A stretch of 64,000 bases of DNA from Thermus sp. 2.9 (GCF_000794385.1 NZ_JTJB01000003.1:186001-250000); one strand, 5' to 3'; counted from the stretch's first letter, positions 37,023-45,568 are shown. Program-made: numbers and translations. The notes: a model not told the origin generated them from the sequence alone.

Positions 37023-37517
37023 GTGCTGGCGGTTCTGCTCCTTCCCGAGTTTTCCGAGCTGGAGGCCGCCCTTGGCCTCGAGGCGGCCCGCCGCTTGGGG
37101 CTTCCCGCCTACACCGCGGCCAAGGGCAGGAAGGGCACGCCAGGGCTTGCCGGCTCCGTCTGGACCCCCACCTACGCCTTCCCGGCCGCTCCCAAGCCCA
37201 CGGCCCTCCTCATCCCGGGGGCCAAAAGGCCCAAGCGCCTGGCCCAGGACCCGGCCTGGCTGGCCTTTTTGGAGGAGGTGTGGGAGGGCCTGGAGGCGGT
37301 GTTCGTGGGCTATAACGCCCACCTCTTTTTGGCGGAGGCGGGAAGGCTTCCCGAGGAGGTGGCGGCGGGGGAAGAGGTGGCCCAGGATCTGGTGCAGATG
37401 GGCTACCGGGTGAGAGAGGAGGGGTTCTGGAAAGTGGATAGGGTCTACACCTCCCATGGGGGCCTGGCCCTTCTCCGGGCCCTAGAAGACTGGGCCCAGA
37501 AAGCGGTTGTGCTTTGA
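37023..37517 (+). CDS. DJ-1/PfpI-like protein without the usual catalytic cysteine
   Basis: Protein of 164 residues. The opening VLLLPEFSELEAALGLEAAR, the central TYAFPAAPKPTALLIPG and the GYNAHLFLAEAG segment line up with the DJ-1/PfpI (ThiJ) fold, in which that last segment normally reads as a Cys-centred nucleophile elbow. Here no cysteine exists at or near it (VFVGYNAHLF), so classical hydrolase or glyoxalase chemistry is unlikely. It starts at a GTG preceded by CATAAT. Family assignment rests on pattern only and is moderate. Confidence 0.5.
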   Translation: MLAVLLLPEFSELEAALGLEAARRLGLPAYTAAKGRKGTPGLAGSVWTPTYAFPAAPKPTALLIPGAKRPKRLAQDPAWLAFLEEVWEGLEAVFVGYNAHLFLAEAGRLPEEVAAGEEVAQDLVQMGYRVREEGFWKVDRVYTSHGGLALLRALEDWAQKAVVL

Positions 37518-37536
37518 GTTTGGACTAAGGTACACT
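37507..37536 (+). promoter_or_regulatory. Promoter of the TetR gene with operator-like overlap
   Basis: -35 TTGTGC (37507-37512), 18-bp spacer, -10 TACACT (37531-37536), ending 6 nt before the ATG at 37543 (leaderless). An imperfect inverted repeat TTTGGACTA...TACACTAAA surrounds the -10, which would suit autorepression. Confidence 0.5.
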
Positions 37537-37542
37537 AAACCC

Positions 37543-38160
37543 ATGTCCGTCCGGGAGTACCAGAAAAGGCGCCGCCGGGACCGGATCTTCCAGGCGGCCA
37601 TGAAGCTTTTCCGCGAGCGGGGCTTCCAGGAAACCACCGCCACGGATATCGCTAAAGCGGCCCACGTTTCCCGGGGCACCTTTTTCAACTACTTCCCGTA
37701 CAAGGAGGCGGTACTGCTAGAGTATGGTGCCCAACTTTTGGAATACGCAAAAGCAGAGGTGCGCCGTTACCTTGCCCAGGGTATGGACCCTTTAGAGGTT
37801 CTTTACCGCTTGTTCAGCGAACTGGCGCAGTATACCAAAGAAGAGAAAGGGCTTTTGTTGCCGCTTCTTTACGAGCTGCTTAATCCGGACCCCGTACGGG
37901 CGCGGGCTGCTTTTGAGGCGCTACCTTTAGGAGATCTGATCGCCGAGGTGTTGCGTCCCTTGCAAGAGAAGGGAATTGTGCGGCGGGATCTTTCTTTGGA
38001 GCGGATGGGGCGGACCCTGGCCGACCTGTACTTTCTGGCCGCTTTGCGGTGGGCGGCCTATACGCCCCATCGCGATCTTAGCGTGGAGCTAGAGCGGTCG
38101 TTGCGCCTGGCTTTAGAGGGGATCCTTACCCGCCAGGATGTGTCAGCTTCCAAGGCCTAG
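37543..38160 (+). CDS. TetR-family transcriptional regulator
   Basis: Regulator of 205 residues. The N-terminal helix-turn-helix reads RIFQAAMKLFRERGFQETTA then DIAKAAHVSRGTFFNYFPYK, a textbook TetR domain. The C-terminal helical ligand domain has no recognisable specificity. The ATG at 37543 is used rather than the longer frame because it begins the domain and follows the promoter. Its codons use far more A/T at third positions (ttg, tta, cct, gat, gaa) than neighbouring genes, which suggests recent acquisition. Target genes are unknown. Confidence 0.9.
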   Translation: MSVREYQKRRRRDRIFQAAMKLFRERGFQETTATDIAKAAHVSRGTFFNYFPYKEAVLLEYGAQLLEYAKAEVRRYLAQGMDPLEVLYRLFSELAQYTKEEKGLLLPLLYELLNPDPVRARAAFEALPLGDLIAEVLRPLQEKGIVRRDLSLERMGRTLADLYFLAALRWAAYTPHRDLSVELERSLRLALEGILTRQDVSASKA

Positions 38161-38166
38161 AGGGTT

Positions 38167-38886
38167 ATGCGCTATACCCTCATCTCCCTTTTCCCCGATT
38201 TGTTGCGGCCATGGCTCCGGGAGTCCCTTATCGGCAAGGCGATAGAGCGGGGGCTCCTATCGGTGGAGGTGGTGGACCTCAGGGCCTTTGGCCTGGGGCG
38301 GCACCGGAGCGTGGACGACACCCCCTACGGGGGCGGGGCGGGGATGGTGATCCGGCCTGACGTGGCCGTGGCCGCCATTGAGTCGGTCTTACCTGCCGAC
38401 GAAATCATCCTCCTGAGCCCGGTGGGGGAGCCATTCACGCAAAAGGTGGCGGAGGAGCTGGCGATTAAGTCCCACGTGGTCCTCCTTTCGGGCCGCTACG
38501 AGGGGTTTGACGCCCGGGTGGAGGCCTTCGTCACCCGCATGCTTTCCATCGGGGACTACGTCCTCATGGGGGGGGAGGTGGCGGCCTTGGCGGTGCTGGA
38601 GGCCACGGCCCGCCTGGTTCCCGGGGTCATCGGCGACCCCAAAAGCCACCGGGAGGACTCCTTTGTGCGGGGTCTTTTGGACTATCCCCAGTACACCCGT
38701 CCCCCGGAGTTCCAGGGGCTTAGGGTGCCGGAGGTGCTCCTCACCGGCCATCACCAGGAGGTGGAGAGGTGGCGCCGGCGGGAGGCCTTAAGGCGCACCC
38801 TACTCCTTAGGCCTGAGCTTTTGCGCCAGGCGAGGCTTGGGGCGTTGGAGGCCGCCTGGCTTGCGGAACTGGACCGGGAGGAATAG
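38167..38886 (+). CDS. trmD: tRNA (guanine-N1)-methyltransferase TrmD
   Basis: SPOUT methyltransferase of 239 residues that makes m1G37 in tRNAs and prevents +1 frameshifting. The SAM-binding trefoil knot is seen in VVLLSGRYEGFDARVEAFV and SIGDYVLMGGEVAALAVLEA, and substrate motifs in DDTPYGGGAGMV and PGVIGDPKSHREDSF. It precedes rplS as in most bacteria. The start is only 6 nt after the TetR stop, so it may be read through from that gene. Confidence 0.96.
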   Translation: MRYTLISLFPDLLRPWLRESLIGKAIERGLLSVEVVDLRAFGLGRHRSVDDTPYGGGAGMVIRPDVAVAAIESVLPADEIILLSPVGEPFTQKVAEELAIKSHVVLLSGRYEGFDARVEAFVTRMLSIGDYVLMGGEVAALAVLEATARLVPGVIGDPKSHREDSFVRGLLDYPQYTRPPEFQGLRVPEVLLTGHHQEVERWRRREALRRTLLLRPELLRQARLGALEAAWLAELDREE

Positions 38887-38900
38887 ACTAGAGGCTGTTG

Positions 38901-38929
38901 CCCACGAACCCTTGAAGGGTTCCTCTGGG
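38901..38929 (+). promoter_or_regulatory. Hairpin in the rplS leader
   Basis: GAACCCT pairs with AGGGTTC, extended by an outer CCCA/TGGG pair. It sits between trmD and rplS just before the CGGGAGG ribosome-binding site. A role in mRNA processing or L19 feedback is possible but unproven. Confidence 0.45.
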
Positions 38930-38943
38930 ACGGGAGGCCAAGC

Positions 38944-39369
38944 ATGAACCGTGGAGCGCTGCTTAAGGTGGTGGAGTCCCGCTACGCCCGCACCGACCTG
39001 CCCGAGTTTCGTCCGGGCGACACCGTGCGGGTGGCCTACCGGGTGAAGGAAGGTAACCGCACCCGAATCCAGAACTTTGAGGGCATCGTCATCAAGGTTA
39101 AGCGGAACGGCTACAACTCCAGCTTCACCGTGCGCAAGGTGAGCTACGGGGTAGGGGTGGAGCGCATCTTCCCCATGAACTCCCCCTTGATTGAGAAGGT
39201 GGAGATCGTACAGCGGGGCCGGGCCCGGCGGGCCAAGCTCTACTTCATCCGCGAGCTTTCCGAAAGGGAGATCCGGCGCAAGCTCCGGGCCGACCGCAAG
39301 CGCATCGGCCAGGACCAGGAACGGGCCAAGGCCGCCAAGGAGGCGGCCCAGAGCGAGGCGCAGGAGTAA
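38944..39369 (+). CDS. rplS: Ribosomal protein L19
   Basis: Protein of 141 residues. The conserved L19 core [35 protein letters not shown], and [20 protein letters not shown] is present. The C-terminus carries a Lys/Arg/Ala-rich extension ([15 protein letters not shown]) longer than in E. coli, as known for Thermus L19. L19 lies at the 30S-50S interface. GGGAGG precedes the ATG. Confidence 0.97.
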   Translation: MNRGALLKVVESRYARTDLPEFRPGDTVRVAYRVKEGNRTRIQNFEGIVIKVKRNGYNSSFTVRKVSYGVGVERIFPMNSPLIEKVEIVQRGRARRAKLYFIRELSEREIRRKLRADRKRIGQDQERAKAAKEAAQSEAQE

Positions 39370-39383
39370 GGGACTTTGCGGCC

Positions 39384-39408
39384 AGGGGGCGGCCAAGCCG
39401 CCCCCTTT
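39384..39408. terminator. Terminator between rplS and the convergent response regulator
   Basis: Perfect 10-bp stem AGGGGGCGGC / GCCGCCCCCT with a CAA loop. It sits between convergent genes, and the stop codon of the minus-strand gene lies right at its edge. Confidence 0.75.
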
Positions 39409-39986
39409 CACTTGAGAAAGCCGAGGGACCTTGCCCGCTCTAGCGCCTCCACCCGGTTTTTGGCCAGGAGTTTGCCATAAAGGCTTTCCAGGTGGTCCTT
39501 AACCGTGTCGGGGGAGAGGCGGAGGAGGCGGGCTATCTCTTTCACGGATAGTCCTTGGGCCAGGAGGTGGAGCACCTCCCGTTCCCGGGGCGTGAGGGGG
39601 GGAAGCTCTGGGGGGGTTAGCTTTTCCTCGCCCCGCGCCACCTTGAGGAGGCGGTGTTTTAGTTCGGGGGCGGAAAGTTCCTTGGAAAAGTAGGCGTCGG
39701 CCCCCGCCAGCCAGGCTTCCTTCACCAAGGCGGGCTCCTGATAGGTGGTGAGGAGGGCGAGAAGGCCCCGATAGCCCCGCTCTCTAAGCCGACGCGCCAC
39801 TTCCAGCCCGTCCAGGCCGGGAAGCTTGAGGTCCAATAAGACCGCTTCGGGGTTTAGGGTCAGGGTCTTTTCCAAGGCCTCGATGCCGTCTTGGGCCTCG
39901 GCCACCACCACCAGGCCTTGGGCCTCGAGGCCCGCCCTCAGGCCCAGGCGGAAGAGGGGGTGGTCGTCGGCGATGAGGAGCCGCAC
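39408..39986 (-). CDS. NarL/FixJ-type response regulator
   Basis: DNA-binding regulator of about 192 residues. The receiver domain has [15 protein letters not shown] (acidic pair), phospho-acceptor [19 protein letters not shown], the Thr site in LALLTTYQE and Lys in [10 protein letters not shown]. The LuxR-type C-terminal helix-turn-helix reads [20 protein letters not shown] then [16 protein letters not shown]. No kinase gene is adjacent. Start: a GTG at 39986 ([10 protein letters not shown]) lies just after the predicted transcription start; a TTG 9 nt earlier lies directly beside the -10 box and is unlikely. Confidence 0.85.
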   Translation of the reverse strand: MRLLIADDHPLFRLGLRAGLEAQGLVVVAEAQDGIEALEKTLTLNPEAVLLDLKLPGLDGLEVARRLRERGYRGLLALLTTYQEPALVKEAWLAGADAYFSKELSAPELKHRLLKVARGEEKLTPPELPPLTPREREVLHLLAQGLSVKEIARLLRLSPDTVKDHLESLYGKLLAKNRVEALERARSLGFLK

Positions 39987-39996
39987 CTTTCCCAAG

Positions 39997-40004
39997 ACTA
40001 TACT
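39997..40004. promoter_or_regulatory. Overlapping divergent -10 boxes (response regulator / sdaA)
   Basis: The 8-bp sequence ACTATACT contains TATAGT on the minus strand (39997-40002) and TATACT on the plus strand (39999-40004). The plus box ends 6 nt before the sdaA ATG and the minus box ends about 10 nt before the GTG of the regulator. Polymerase cannot open both at once, so the two promoters must exclude each other. Confidence 0.6.
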
Positions 40005-40010
40005 GGAGGC

Positions 40011-40868
40011 ATGGCCCTCACGCTAAACCGCCTGGCGGAGCTTTCCGGCCGGGCTTCGGAGCACGTGCTTAAGGAGGAAGTGGAGGAAACCGGCCTAGCC
40101 CCGGAGGCTATTTTGGCTAAGCTGGCGGAGCGCCTTTCCATCATGCGGGACTCCATCCGCCGGGGCCTCGCCTCCGACGCCCCCAGCGTGGCGGGGATGG
40201 TGGGCAAGAACGCCAAGACGCTTTGGGAGGCGGAAGACCCCCTAAAGGACCCCCTATTGAAGCGGGTCCAGGCCTACGCCATGGCGGTGAACGAGGAAAA
40301 CGCCCGCATGGGGCGCATCGTGGCTGCCCCCACGGCGGGAAGCGCCGGCACCCTCCCCGGGGCCCTTTTGGGGGTGGCGGACCACCTGGGCATCCCCGAG
40401 GAGGAGCTCCTCATGCCCCTGGTTCTGGCGGGTGGGGTGGCCAAGATGATCAGTCGGGTCATCCACATCGCCGGGGCCAGCGGGGGATGCCAGGCGGAGA
40501 TCGGTGCCTCCGCCGCTATGGCCGCCGCGGCCGTGACGGAGCTTCTTGGCGGAAGCCCGGAGGCTTCAGCCCACGCCGCCGCCCTTGCCCTCCAGAACAC
40601 CTTGGGCCTGGTCTGCGACCCCGTGGGGGGGTTCGTGGAGGTGCCCTGCGTGATGCGAAATGGCTTCTACGCCGTGCACGCGGTGAGCGCCGCCTCCATG
40701 GCCCTGGCGGGGATAAGAAGCGTGATCCCCCCGGACGAGGTGGTCCTGGCCATGGCGGGGATCGGCCGCCTCCTCCCCTTGGAGCTAAAGGAAACGGGCC
40801 TTGGGGGCCTGGCCGACACCCCCACGGGGCGGAAGCTGGCGGAAGAAGCCCTAAAGAGGGCCCCTTAG
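40011..40868 (+). CDS. sdaAA: L-serine dehydratase, alpha subunit (iron-sulfur type)
   Basis: Protein of 285 residues of the Fe-S L-serine dehydratase alpha family, converting serine to pyruvate and ammonia. Conserved stretches are [36 protein letters not shown] and [20 protein letters not shown], whose three cysteines are the likely [4Fe-4S] ligands. The start at 40011 fits the family N-terminus and the -10 box. The beta subunit gene is not in this window. Confidence 0.92.
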   Translation: MALTLNRLAELSGRASEHVLKEEVEETGLAPEAILAKLAERLSIMRDSIRRGLASDAPSVAGMVGKNAKTLWEAEDPLKDPLLKRVQAYAMAVNEENARMGRIVAAPTAGSAGTLPGALLGVADHLGIPEEELLMPLVLAGGVAKMISRVIHIAGASGGCQAEIGASAAMAAAAVTELLGGSPEASAHAAALALQNTLGLVCDPVGGFVEVPCVMRNGFYAVHAVSAASMALAGIRSVIPPDEVVLAMAGIGRLLPLELKETGLGGLADTPTGRKLAEEALKRAP

Positions 40869-41122
40869 CGGGCGGTCCAACCCAGGTCAATGGGGAAGAC
40901 CGCGCCCGTGATGGCCCCCGCTTTCTCCGAGGCTAAATAGAGGGCCAAGGCCGCCACCTCCTCGGGTTCAATGAGGCGCTTGACCGCCGCCTGGGCCAGG
41001 AAGACCTTTTCCACCACTTCCTTTTCCGGGATGCCCAGGGTGCGGGCCTGGTCGGCCACCTGGTTCTCCACCAAGGGGGTGCGCACGTGGACGGGGGCGA
41101 TGGCGTTCACCGTGACAGTAGC
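40865..41122 (-). pseudogene. C-terminal remnant of a short-chain dehydrogenase (3-hydroxybutyrate dehydrogenase-like)
   Basis: Only the last ~85 residues of an SDR survive: [18 protein letters not shown], then [19 protein letters not shown] and [18 protein letters not shown]. These match the C-terminal third of 3-hydroxybutyrate dehydrogenases. The Rossmann N-terminus with the TGxxxGIG loop and the YxxxK catalytic pair is missing. Upstream of VTVNA the frame turns into unrelated sequence (RRAPSAAAT). It appears to be a deletion remnant, convergent with sdaAA and overlapping its stop by 4 bp. It is probably not functional. Confidence 0.8.
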
Positions 41123-41205
41123 AGCGGCGCTTGGCGCACGACGTGTTAGCCCATGTGCTGGGAGGCACAACGCCTTTGGCAAGAGGCCTCAGCCGAACTC
41201 TAAAC
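41123..41205. other. Unassigned sequence at the break point of the truncated SDR
   Basis: This stretch shows no gene, no recognisable mobile-element end and no similarity to the missing SDR part. It separates the SDR remnant from the secDF terminator and is probably a rearrangement scar. Confidence 0.4.
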
Positions 41206-41237
41206 GAGCTCCCGGGCCCCGAGGGGCCCGGGAGCTC
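41206..41237 (-). terminator. Long perfect hairpin terminating secDF
   Basis: GAGCTCCCGGGCCCC pairs with GGGGCCCGGGAGCTC (15 bp, minimal loop), 10 nt after the secDF stop. On the minus strand it is followed by GTTTAG, a short T-run. Confidence 0.75.
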
Positions 41238-41246
41238 ATCAGGAGC

Positions 41247-43454
41247 CTAGGCCGCCTTCTTCGTCTCCTTGTGCCTGAGTTTCTTCCAGAAAACCACCAA
41301 GGCGCTCACCACGTAGATGGAGCTATAGGTGCCCACGAAGATCCCCACGAAGATGGCCAAGGCGAAGTCCCGGAGGACGCTACCCCCCAGGAAGAGGAGG
41401 GCCAGGATGGGCAAAAGGGTGGTGAGGCTCGTCATGAGGGTGCGGGAGAGGGTCTGGTTGATGGAGCGGTTCACCAGCTCCGCGTAGGGCAGGCCCCTAA
41501 GGAGCTTCTGGTTTTCCCGAATCCGGTCGGAAACCACAATGGAGTCGTTGATGGAGTAGCCCACCACGGTGAGGAGGGCGGCGATGGTGGGGATGGAGAA
41601 CTCCAGGTTGAAAAGGCTATACATCCCCGCCACGATGGCCACGTCGTGGGCCACGGCGAGGACGCTCGCCACCCCAAAGGTCCAGTCAAAGCGGAAGGCC
41701 ACGTAGATGAGGATGAGCCCAAGGCCCACCAGCACCGCCATCACCGCGTTGCGGCGAAGCTCCGAGCCAATGGCGGGCCCCACGGTTTCCGAGGTCAGGA
41801 CCGTGGCCTTGAGCTCTGAGACCAGAAGCCTTTCCAGCTCCAAGCGCTTAGCGTCGGGAAGGGGCGGGAGCTTGACGGAAAACTCCTTGTGGTCCGCCAC
41901 GGGGGCCTGCACCTCGGTGATCACCGCCTCCTTGGCGGGGAAGCCCTTTTCCTCCAGGAAGCGCCTTAGGGCGTCCACGCTCACCGCGGGGGCAGCGCGC
42001 AGGGTGTAGGCGGTCCCCCCGGTGAAGTCAATGGAGTAGTTGAAGCCCTTGGTGAAGACCACCCCCGCGGCCAAGACCGCCAGGAGCAAGGTGGCCGCGG
42101 TGACATATCGGGCAGGGCCCATGAAGTTGAAGCGGGGGTCCACCAGCCACATGGGGGGGCGGATCTCCCGGCGCTCCGCCAACTGCTCCAGGAGGTAGCG
42201 GCTGAAGACCAGGTTGGAGAAGACGCTGGCCACCACTCCTATGGCCAGGACCACGGCGAAGCCCCGCACGGGGCCGGTGGCGTATTGGTAAAGGGCCGCT
42301 GCCGCCAAGAGGTGGGCGGCGTTCACGTCCAGGATGGTGAGGGTGGAGTGCTTGAAGCCCTCGGGAATGGCCTGGCGAAGCCTCTTTCCTGCCCGGATCT
42401 CCTCCTTGATGCGTTCAAAGGAGAGGACGTTCCCGTCCACCGCCGCTCCCAGGGTGAGGACGAGGCCGGCGATGCCGGGCAGGGTCAGGGTGGCCCCAAG
42501 CCCCGAGAGGAGGCCGAGGATAAGGGCGGAGGTGTAGAGAAGGCCCAAGGAGGCCACCATGCCGAGGCTTGCCCCGTAGTAGGCGAAGATGAGGAGGAAG
42601 ATGGCGAGCGTCCCGATAAGGGCTGAGCGGATGCCTGCCTGGATGGCGTCTTGGCCCAAGGTGGGGCCGATGGCCCGGATTTCCGCCACCTTAAGGGGCA
42701 CGGGCAAGGCACCCGAGCGCAGGACCAGGGCGATTTCGCTGGCCTCCTCCAGGCCCGAAAGGCCTTCGATCACCGCCTGCCCCCCGGTGATGGCTTGGCG
42801 GATTACGGGGGCGGTGTAGACCTTGCCGTCCAGGACGATGGCAAGCTGCCTACCCACGTTGGCCCGGGTCACCTCCTCAAACTTCTTGGCCCCTTCCGGG
42901 GTGAAGGTGAGGGCCACCTGGGGGCGGCCGAACTGGTCAAAGACCGCCCGGGCGTCCGCCAGATCCGCTCCCGTCAAGAGGGGTGGGCCTAGGTCCTCGG
43001 GCTTGATGAGATCCTTCTCCAAATCTTCCCGCTTAAGCCGCGGGTTTTCCCTCAGGGCCTGGTTGATCTGGGCCACGGTGGTGCCGGTGGCCCCTTCCTT
43101 AAGGATGCGGAACTCCAGCACCGCCCGCTGGCCGATGAGCTTAAGCGCCCGGTCCTGGTCCGCTTGGGAGAGTCCGGGAAGCTCCACCACGATGCGCTTC
43201 TGGCCCTGGATCTGGATTAGGGGTTCCGCCACCCCCAGGGCGTTGATGCGGTTTTCCAGGACGGTGCGGGCCTTTTCCAGGTCATCGGGGGTGGGGTTTT
43301 GCACGTCCGCTTCCAGGACGATGCGCAATCCCCCTTTGAGGTCCAGGCCTAGCTTGATCTTGGGTTCGTTTGGGGCCCAAGGCTTCCAGACAAAGAGCAA
43401 GGAAAGGAGGAAAAGGGAGAGGTGGAAAAGTCCGTTAAGTAGTCTGCGGTTCAT
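41247..43454 (-). CDS. secDF: SecDF, fused protein-export membrane protein
   Basis: Single polypeptide of 735 residues combining SecD and SecF, the same length as the structurally characterised Thermus SecDF. It uses the proton gradient to pull exported proteins out of SecYEG on the periplasmic side. DLKGGLRIVLEADV starts the P1 region, and proton-path residues lie in GAAVDGNVLSFERIKEE (D340 region) and GYSINDSIVVSDRIREN (D637 region). Twelve transmembrane segments in two sets are visible, with the SecF-side DFTGGTAYTL loop after the seventh. Confidence 0.97.
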   Translation of the reverse strand: MNRRLLNGLFHLSLFLLSLLFVWKPWAPNEPKIKLGLDLKGGLRIVLEADVQNPTPDDLEKARTVLENRINALGVAEPLIQIQGQKRIVVELPGLSQADQDRALKLIGQRAVLEFRILKEGATGTTVAQINQALRENPRLKREDLEKDLIKPEDLGPPLLTGADLADARAVFDQFGRPQVALTFTPEGAKKFEEVTRANVGRQLAIVLDGKVYTAPVIRQAITGGQAVIEGLSGLEEASEIALVLRSGALPVPLKVAEIRAIGPTLGQDAIQAGIRSALIGTLAIFLLIFAYYGASLGMVASLGLLYTSALILGLLSGLGATLTLPGIAGLVLTLGAAVDGNVLSFERIKEEIRAGKRLRQAIPEGFKHSTLTILDVNAAHLLAAAALYQYATGPVRGFAVVLAIGVVASVFSNLVFSRYLLEQLAERREIRPPMWLVDPRFNFMGPARYVTAATLLLAVLAAGVVFTKGFNYSIDFTGGTAYTLRAAPAVSVDALRRFLEEKGFPAKEAVITEVQAPVADHKEFSVKLPPLPDAKRLELERLLVSELKATVLTSETVGPAIGSELRRNAVMAVLVGLGLILIYVAFRFDWTFGVASVLAVAHDVAIVAGMYSLFNLEFSIPTIAALLTVVGYSINDSIVVSDRIRENQKLLRGLPYAELVNRSINQTLSRTLMTSLTTLLPILALLFLGGSVLRDFALAIFVGIFVGTYSSIYVVSALVVFWKKLRHKETKKAA

Positions 43455-43516
43455 GCCTACTCCTTCAGCCTACGACAAGGCTCCTGTAGCCGGGGGAAGG
43501 CCTAGAAGCCCCTAAT

Positions 43517-43546
43517 CTTGGCGCCCCCTTCCCGTAAGGCGCCAAG
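43517..43546. repeat. Inverted repeat between secDF and the small exported protein gene
   Basis: CTTGGCGCC and GGCGCCAAG form a perfect 9-bp stem with a 12-nt loop. No T-run follows on either strand. It may be an mRNA-stabilising hairpin or a weak terminator. Confidence 0.5.
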
Positions 43547-43561
43547 GCGGGGTGGTGGGGC

Positions 43562-43849
43562 TTAGCCACCTTCCAGCTGGAGCTTCCCGTAAAGGAGGTA
43601 GAGGCCTGGCCGGGGAAGGACTTCCCCTAAAGGGGGAAGGGGATGGTGGTGGGTGCGGGACGGGCGGGGCGGGGTGGGTCGGTTGACGCCCCCCCAAAGG
43701 GGCGGTGCATAGCCCCCGCCCCGGTCCTCCTTCAGCACCAGCACCGGGCCTTTGGCCAAAAGCCCCGCCTCCCCCTTGCCCGGGGAAGGGGAGAGGGCGA
43801 ACCCCGGCAAGAGGAGGCCTAGGGCGGCCAGAAGCCTCAGGCCCCGCAT
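43562..43849 (-). CDS. Hypothetical small exported protein
   Basis: Possible protein of 95 residues with a signal peptide (MRGLRLLAALGLLLPGFALS), then a proline-, glycine- and histidine-rich mature part (PTPPRPSRTHHHPLPPLGEV). It has no recognised family. It starts 4 nt after the infB stop on the same strand, which suits an operon gene, but low-complexity composition means it could be a chance frame. Coding status is uncertain. Confidence 0.4.
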   Translation of the reverse strand: MRGLRLLAALGLLLPGFALSPSPGKGEAGLLAKGPVLVLKEDRGGGYAPPLWGGVNRPTPPRPSRTHHHPLPPLGEVLPRPGLYLLYGKLQLEGG

Positions 43850-43852
43850 GGC

Positions 43853-45568
43853 TTAGGCGGGCACCTCCACCATCTGGAAGGCCTCTATGATGTCCCCTTC
43901 CTGGAAATCGTCAAAGCCCTCGAGGCCCATCCCGCACTCGTACCCCTGGGCCACCTCCCGCACGTCCTCCTTGAAGCGCTTGAGGCTGGCGATGCGGCCC
44001 TTCCAGATCTCTTGCCCCTTGCGCAGGACCCTCACCTCGGCGTTCCGAGGGATCTTGCCCTGGGTCACCATGCACCCCGCCACCTGCTTGCCCGTGGGCA
44101 GGCGGAAGACGGCGCGCACCTCGGCCCGGCCCAGGACTTCCTCCTTGTACTGGGGCTCCTTCTGCCCCTTGACCATGGCCCGGACCTCGTCAATGAGGTC
44201 GTAGATGATGCGGAAGGTTTTGAGGAGGACGCCCTTTTGCTCCGCCGCCTTCTTCACCGAGCCCGGGGGATTGACGCCAAAGGCCAGGATGGCGGCCCCC
44301 GCCGTCTGGGCCAGGAGGACGTCCGACTCCGTGGGGGCGCCTACCTGGGCCAGGAGGACGTTGATCTTCACGTCCTCAGTGCTCTCCTTGGCCAGGATGT
44401 GCTGGATAGCCTCCAAGGAGCCTTGGGTGTCCGCTCGCAGGATGAGGTTGACCTCCTTTTTGCCCTCCTCCTGCAAGGCCCGCAGGAGGTCGGCCATGGT
44501 CTTGGGGCGGCGCTCCTTCTCCGCCTCTTCCCGGGCCCGGCGCTCCTCTTTCCGCTCCTCGGCGATCTCCTTGGCGGCCTCGAGGTCCGGCACCCACTCC
44601 ACCACGTCCCCGGCGTGGGGGAGTTCCTGGAAGCCCAGAACCTGCACCGCGCTTCCCGGGCCCGCCTCCTTGCGCTGGTTGCCGTCGGCGTCCATCATGG
44701 CCCGGATGCGCCCGTAGACCTCCCCGGCCACCACGTAGTCCCCTACGCGGAAGGTGCCTTCTTGGACCAGCATGTTGGCGACGATCCCCGCCTGCTTGTC
44801 CAGCTTGGACTCCAGGATCACCCCCTTGGGCTCGGCGTTGGGATCGGCCCGGTAATCCTCCAGCTCGGCCAGGAGCAGGATCATCTCCAAGAGGTCCTGC
44901 ACCCCCTGCCCCGTCTTGGCGCTGATGGGGACGATGATGGCGTCCCCGCCGTACTCCTCGGGGACGAAGCCCCGCTCCATGAGCTGGCGCTTCACCTTTT
45001 CGGGGTCCGCCTGGGGCAGGTCCATCTTGTTCAGGGCGAAGATGATTTTCGCCCCGGCGGCCTTGGCGTGGGCGATGGCCTCCTCGGTCTGGGGCATGAC
45101 GCCGTCGTCCGCGGCGATGACGATGGTGGCGATGTCCGCCACCTTGGCCCCCCGTTGCCGGATGGTGGTGAAGGCCTCGTGGCCCGGGGTGTCAATGAAG
45201 ACCACGGTGCCCTGGGGGGTCTTGACCTCAAAGGCGCCCACGTGCTGGGTGATCCCCCCCGCCTCCTTTTCGGCGATGCGGCTTTTGCGCAGGTAGTCCA
45301 GGAGGGTGGTCTTCCCGTGGTCCACGTGGCCCATGATGACCACCACGGGGGGGCGTTTGGGGAGGCTTTTCCTGCGCTCCTCCTCCGCCAGCTTTTCCTG
45401 GAGTCCCCGTTGTTCCCGCACCAGCTCCCGCACCGCCTCGGCGTCTTCCTCGCTCAAGGTGGAGGCGTGGGACTTGTAGGGCACCCCCATCTGGTCCAGG
45501 AGCTCCAAAAGCTCCTCGTTTTCCATGCCCAGCTCTTTAGCCAGCTGGTAGATGCGTACTTTGGCCAT
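43853..45568 (-). CDS. infB: Translation initiation factor IF-2
   Basis: GTPase of 571 residues that brings initiator tRNA to the ribosome. N-terminal IF2_N domain VRIYQLAKELGMENEELLEL, then the G domain with VVIMGHVDHGKTTLLDYLRK, IDTPGHEAFT and ALNKMDLPQ, and domains II-IV, with the C2 domain binding fMet-tRNA. The N-terminus is short, as known for Thermus IF-2. It overlaps ylxR by 32 bp and belongs to the rimP-nusA-ylxR-infB operon. Confidence 0.97.
   Translation of the reverse strand: MAKVRIYQLAKELGMENEELLELLDQMGVPYKSHASTLSEEDAEAVRELVREQRGLQEKLAEEERRKSLPKRPPVVVIMGHVDHGKTTLLDYLRKSRIAEKEAGGITQHVGAFEVKTPQGTVVFIDTPGHEAFTTIRQRGAKVADIATIVIAADDGVMPQTEEAIAHAKAAGAKIIFALNKMDLPQADPEKVKRQLMERGFVPEEYGGDAIIVPISAKTGQGVQDLLEMILLLAELEDYRADPNAEPKGVILESKLDKQAGIVANMLVQEGTFRVGDYVVAGEVYGRIRAMMDADGNQRKEAGPGSAVQVLGFQELPHAGDVVEWVPDLEAAKEIAEERKEERRAREEAEKERRPKTMADLLRALQEEGKKEVNLILRADTQGSLEAIQHILAKESTEDVKINVLLAQVGAPTESDVLLAQTAGAAILAFGVNPPGSVKKAAEQKGVLLKTFRIIYDLIDEVRAMVKGQKEPQYKEEVLGRAEVRAVFRLPTGKQVAGCMVTQGKIPRNAEVRVLRKGQEIWKGRIASLKRFKEDVREVAQGYECGMGLEGFDDFQEGDIIEAFQMVEVPA

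Noticed and set aside
43490-43560. Insertion-sequence end at the CTTGGCGCC inverted repeat
   Set aside because: No transposase, no target duplication, and only one short repeat pair; more likely a hairpin.
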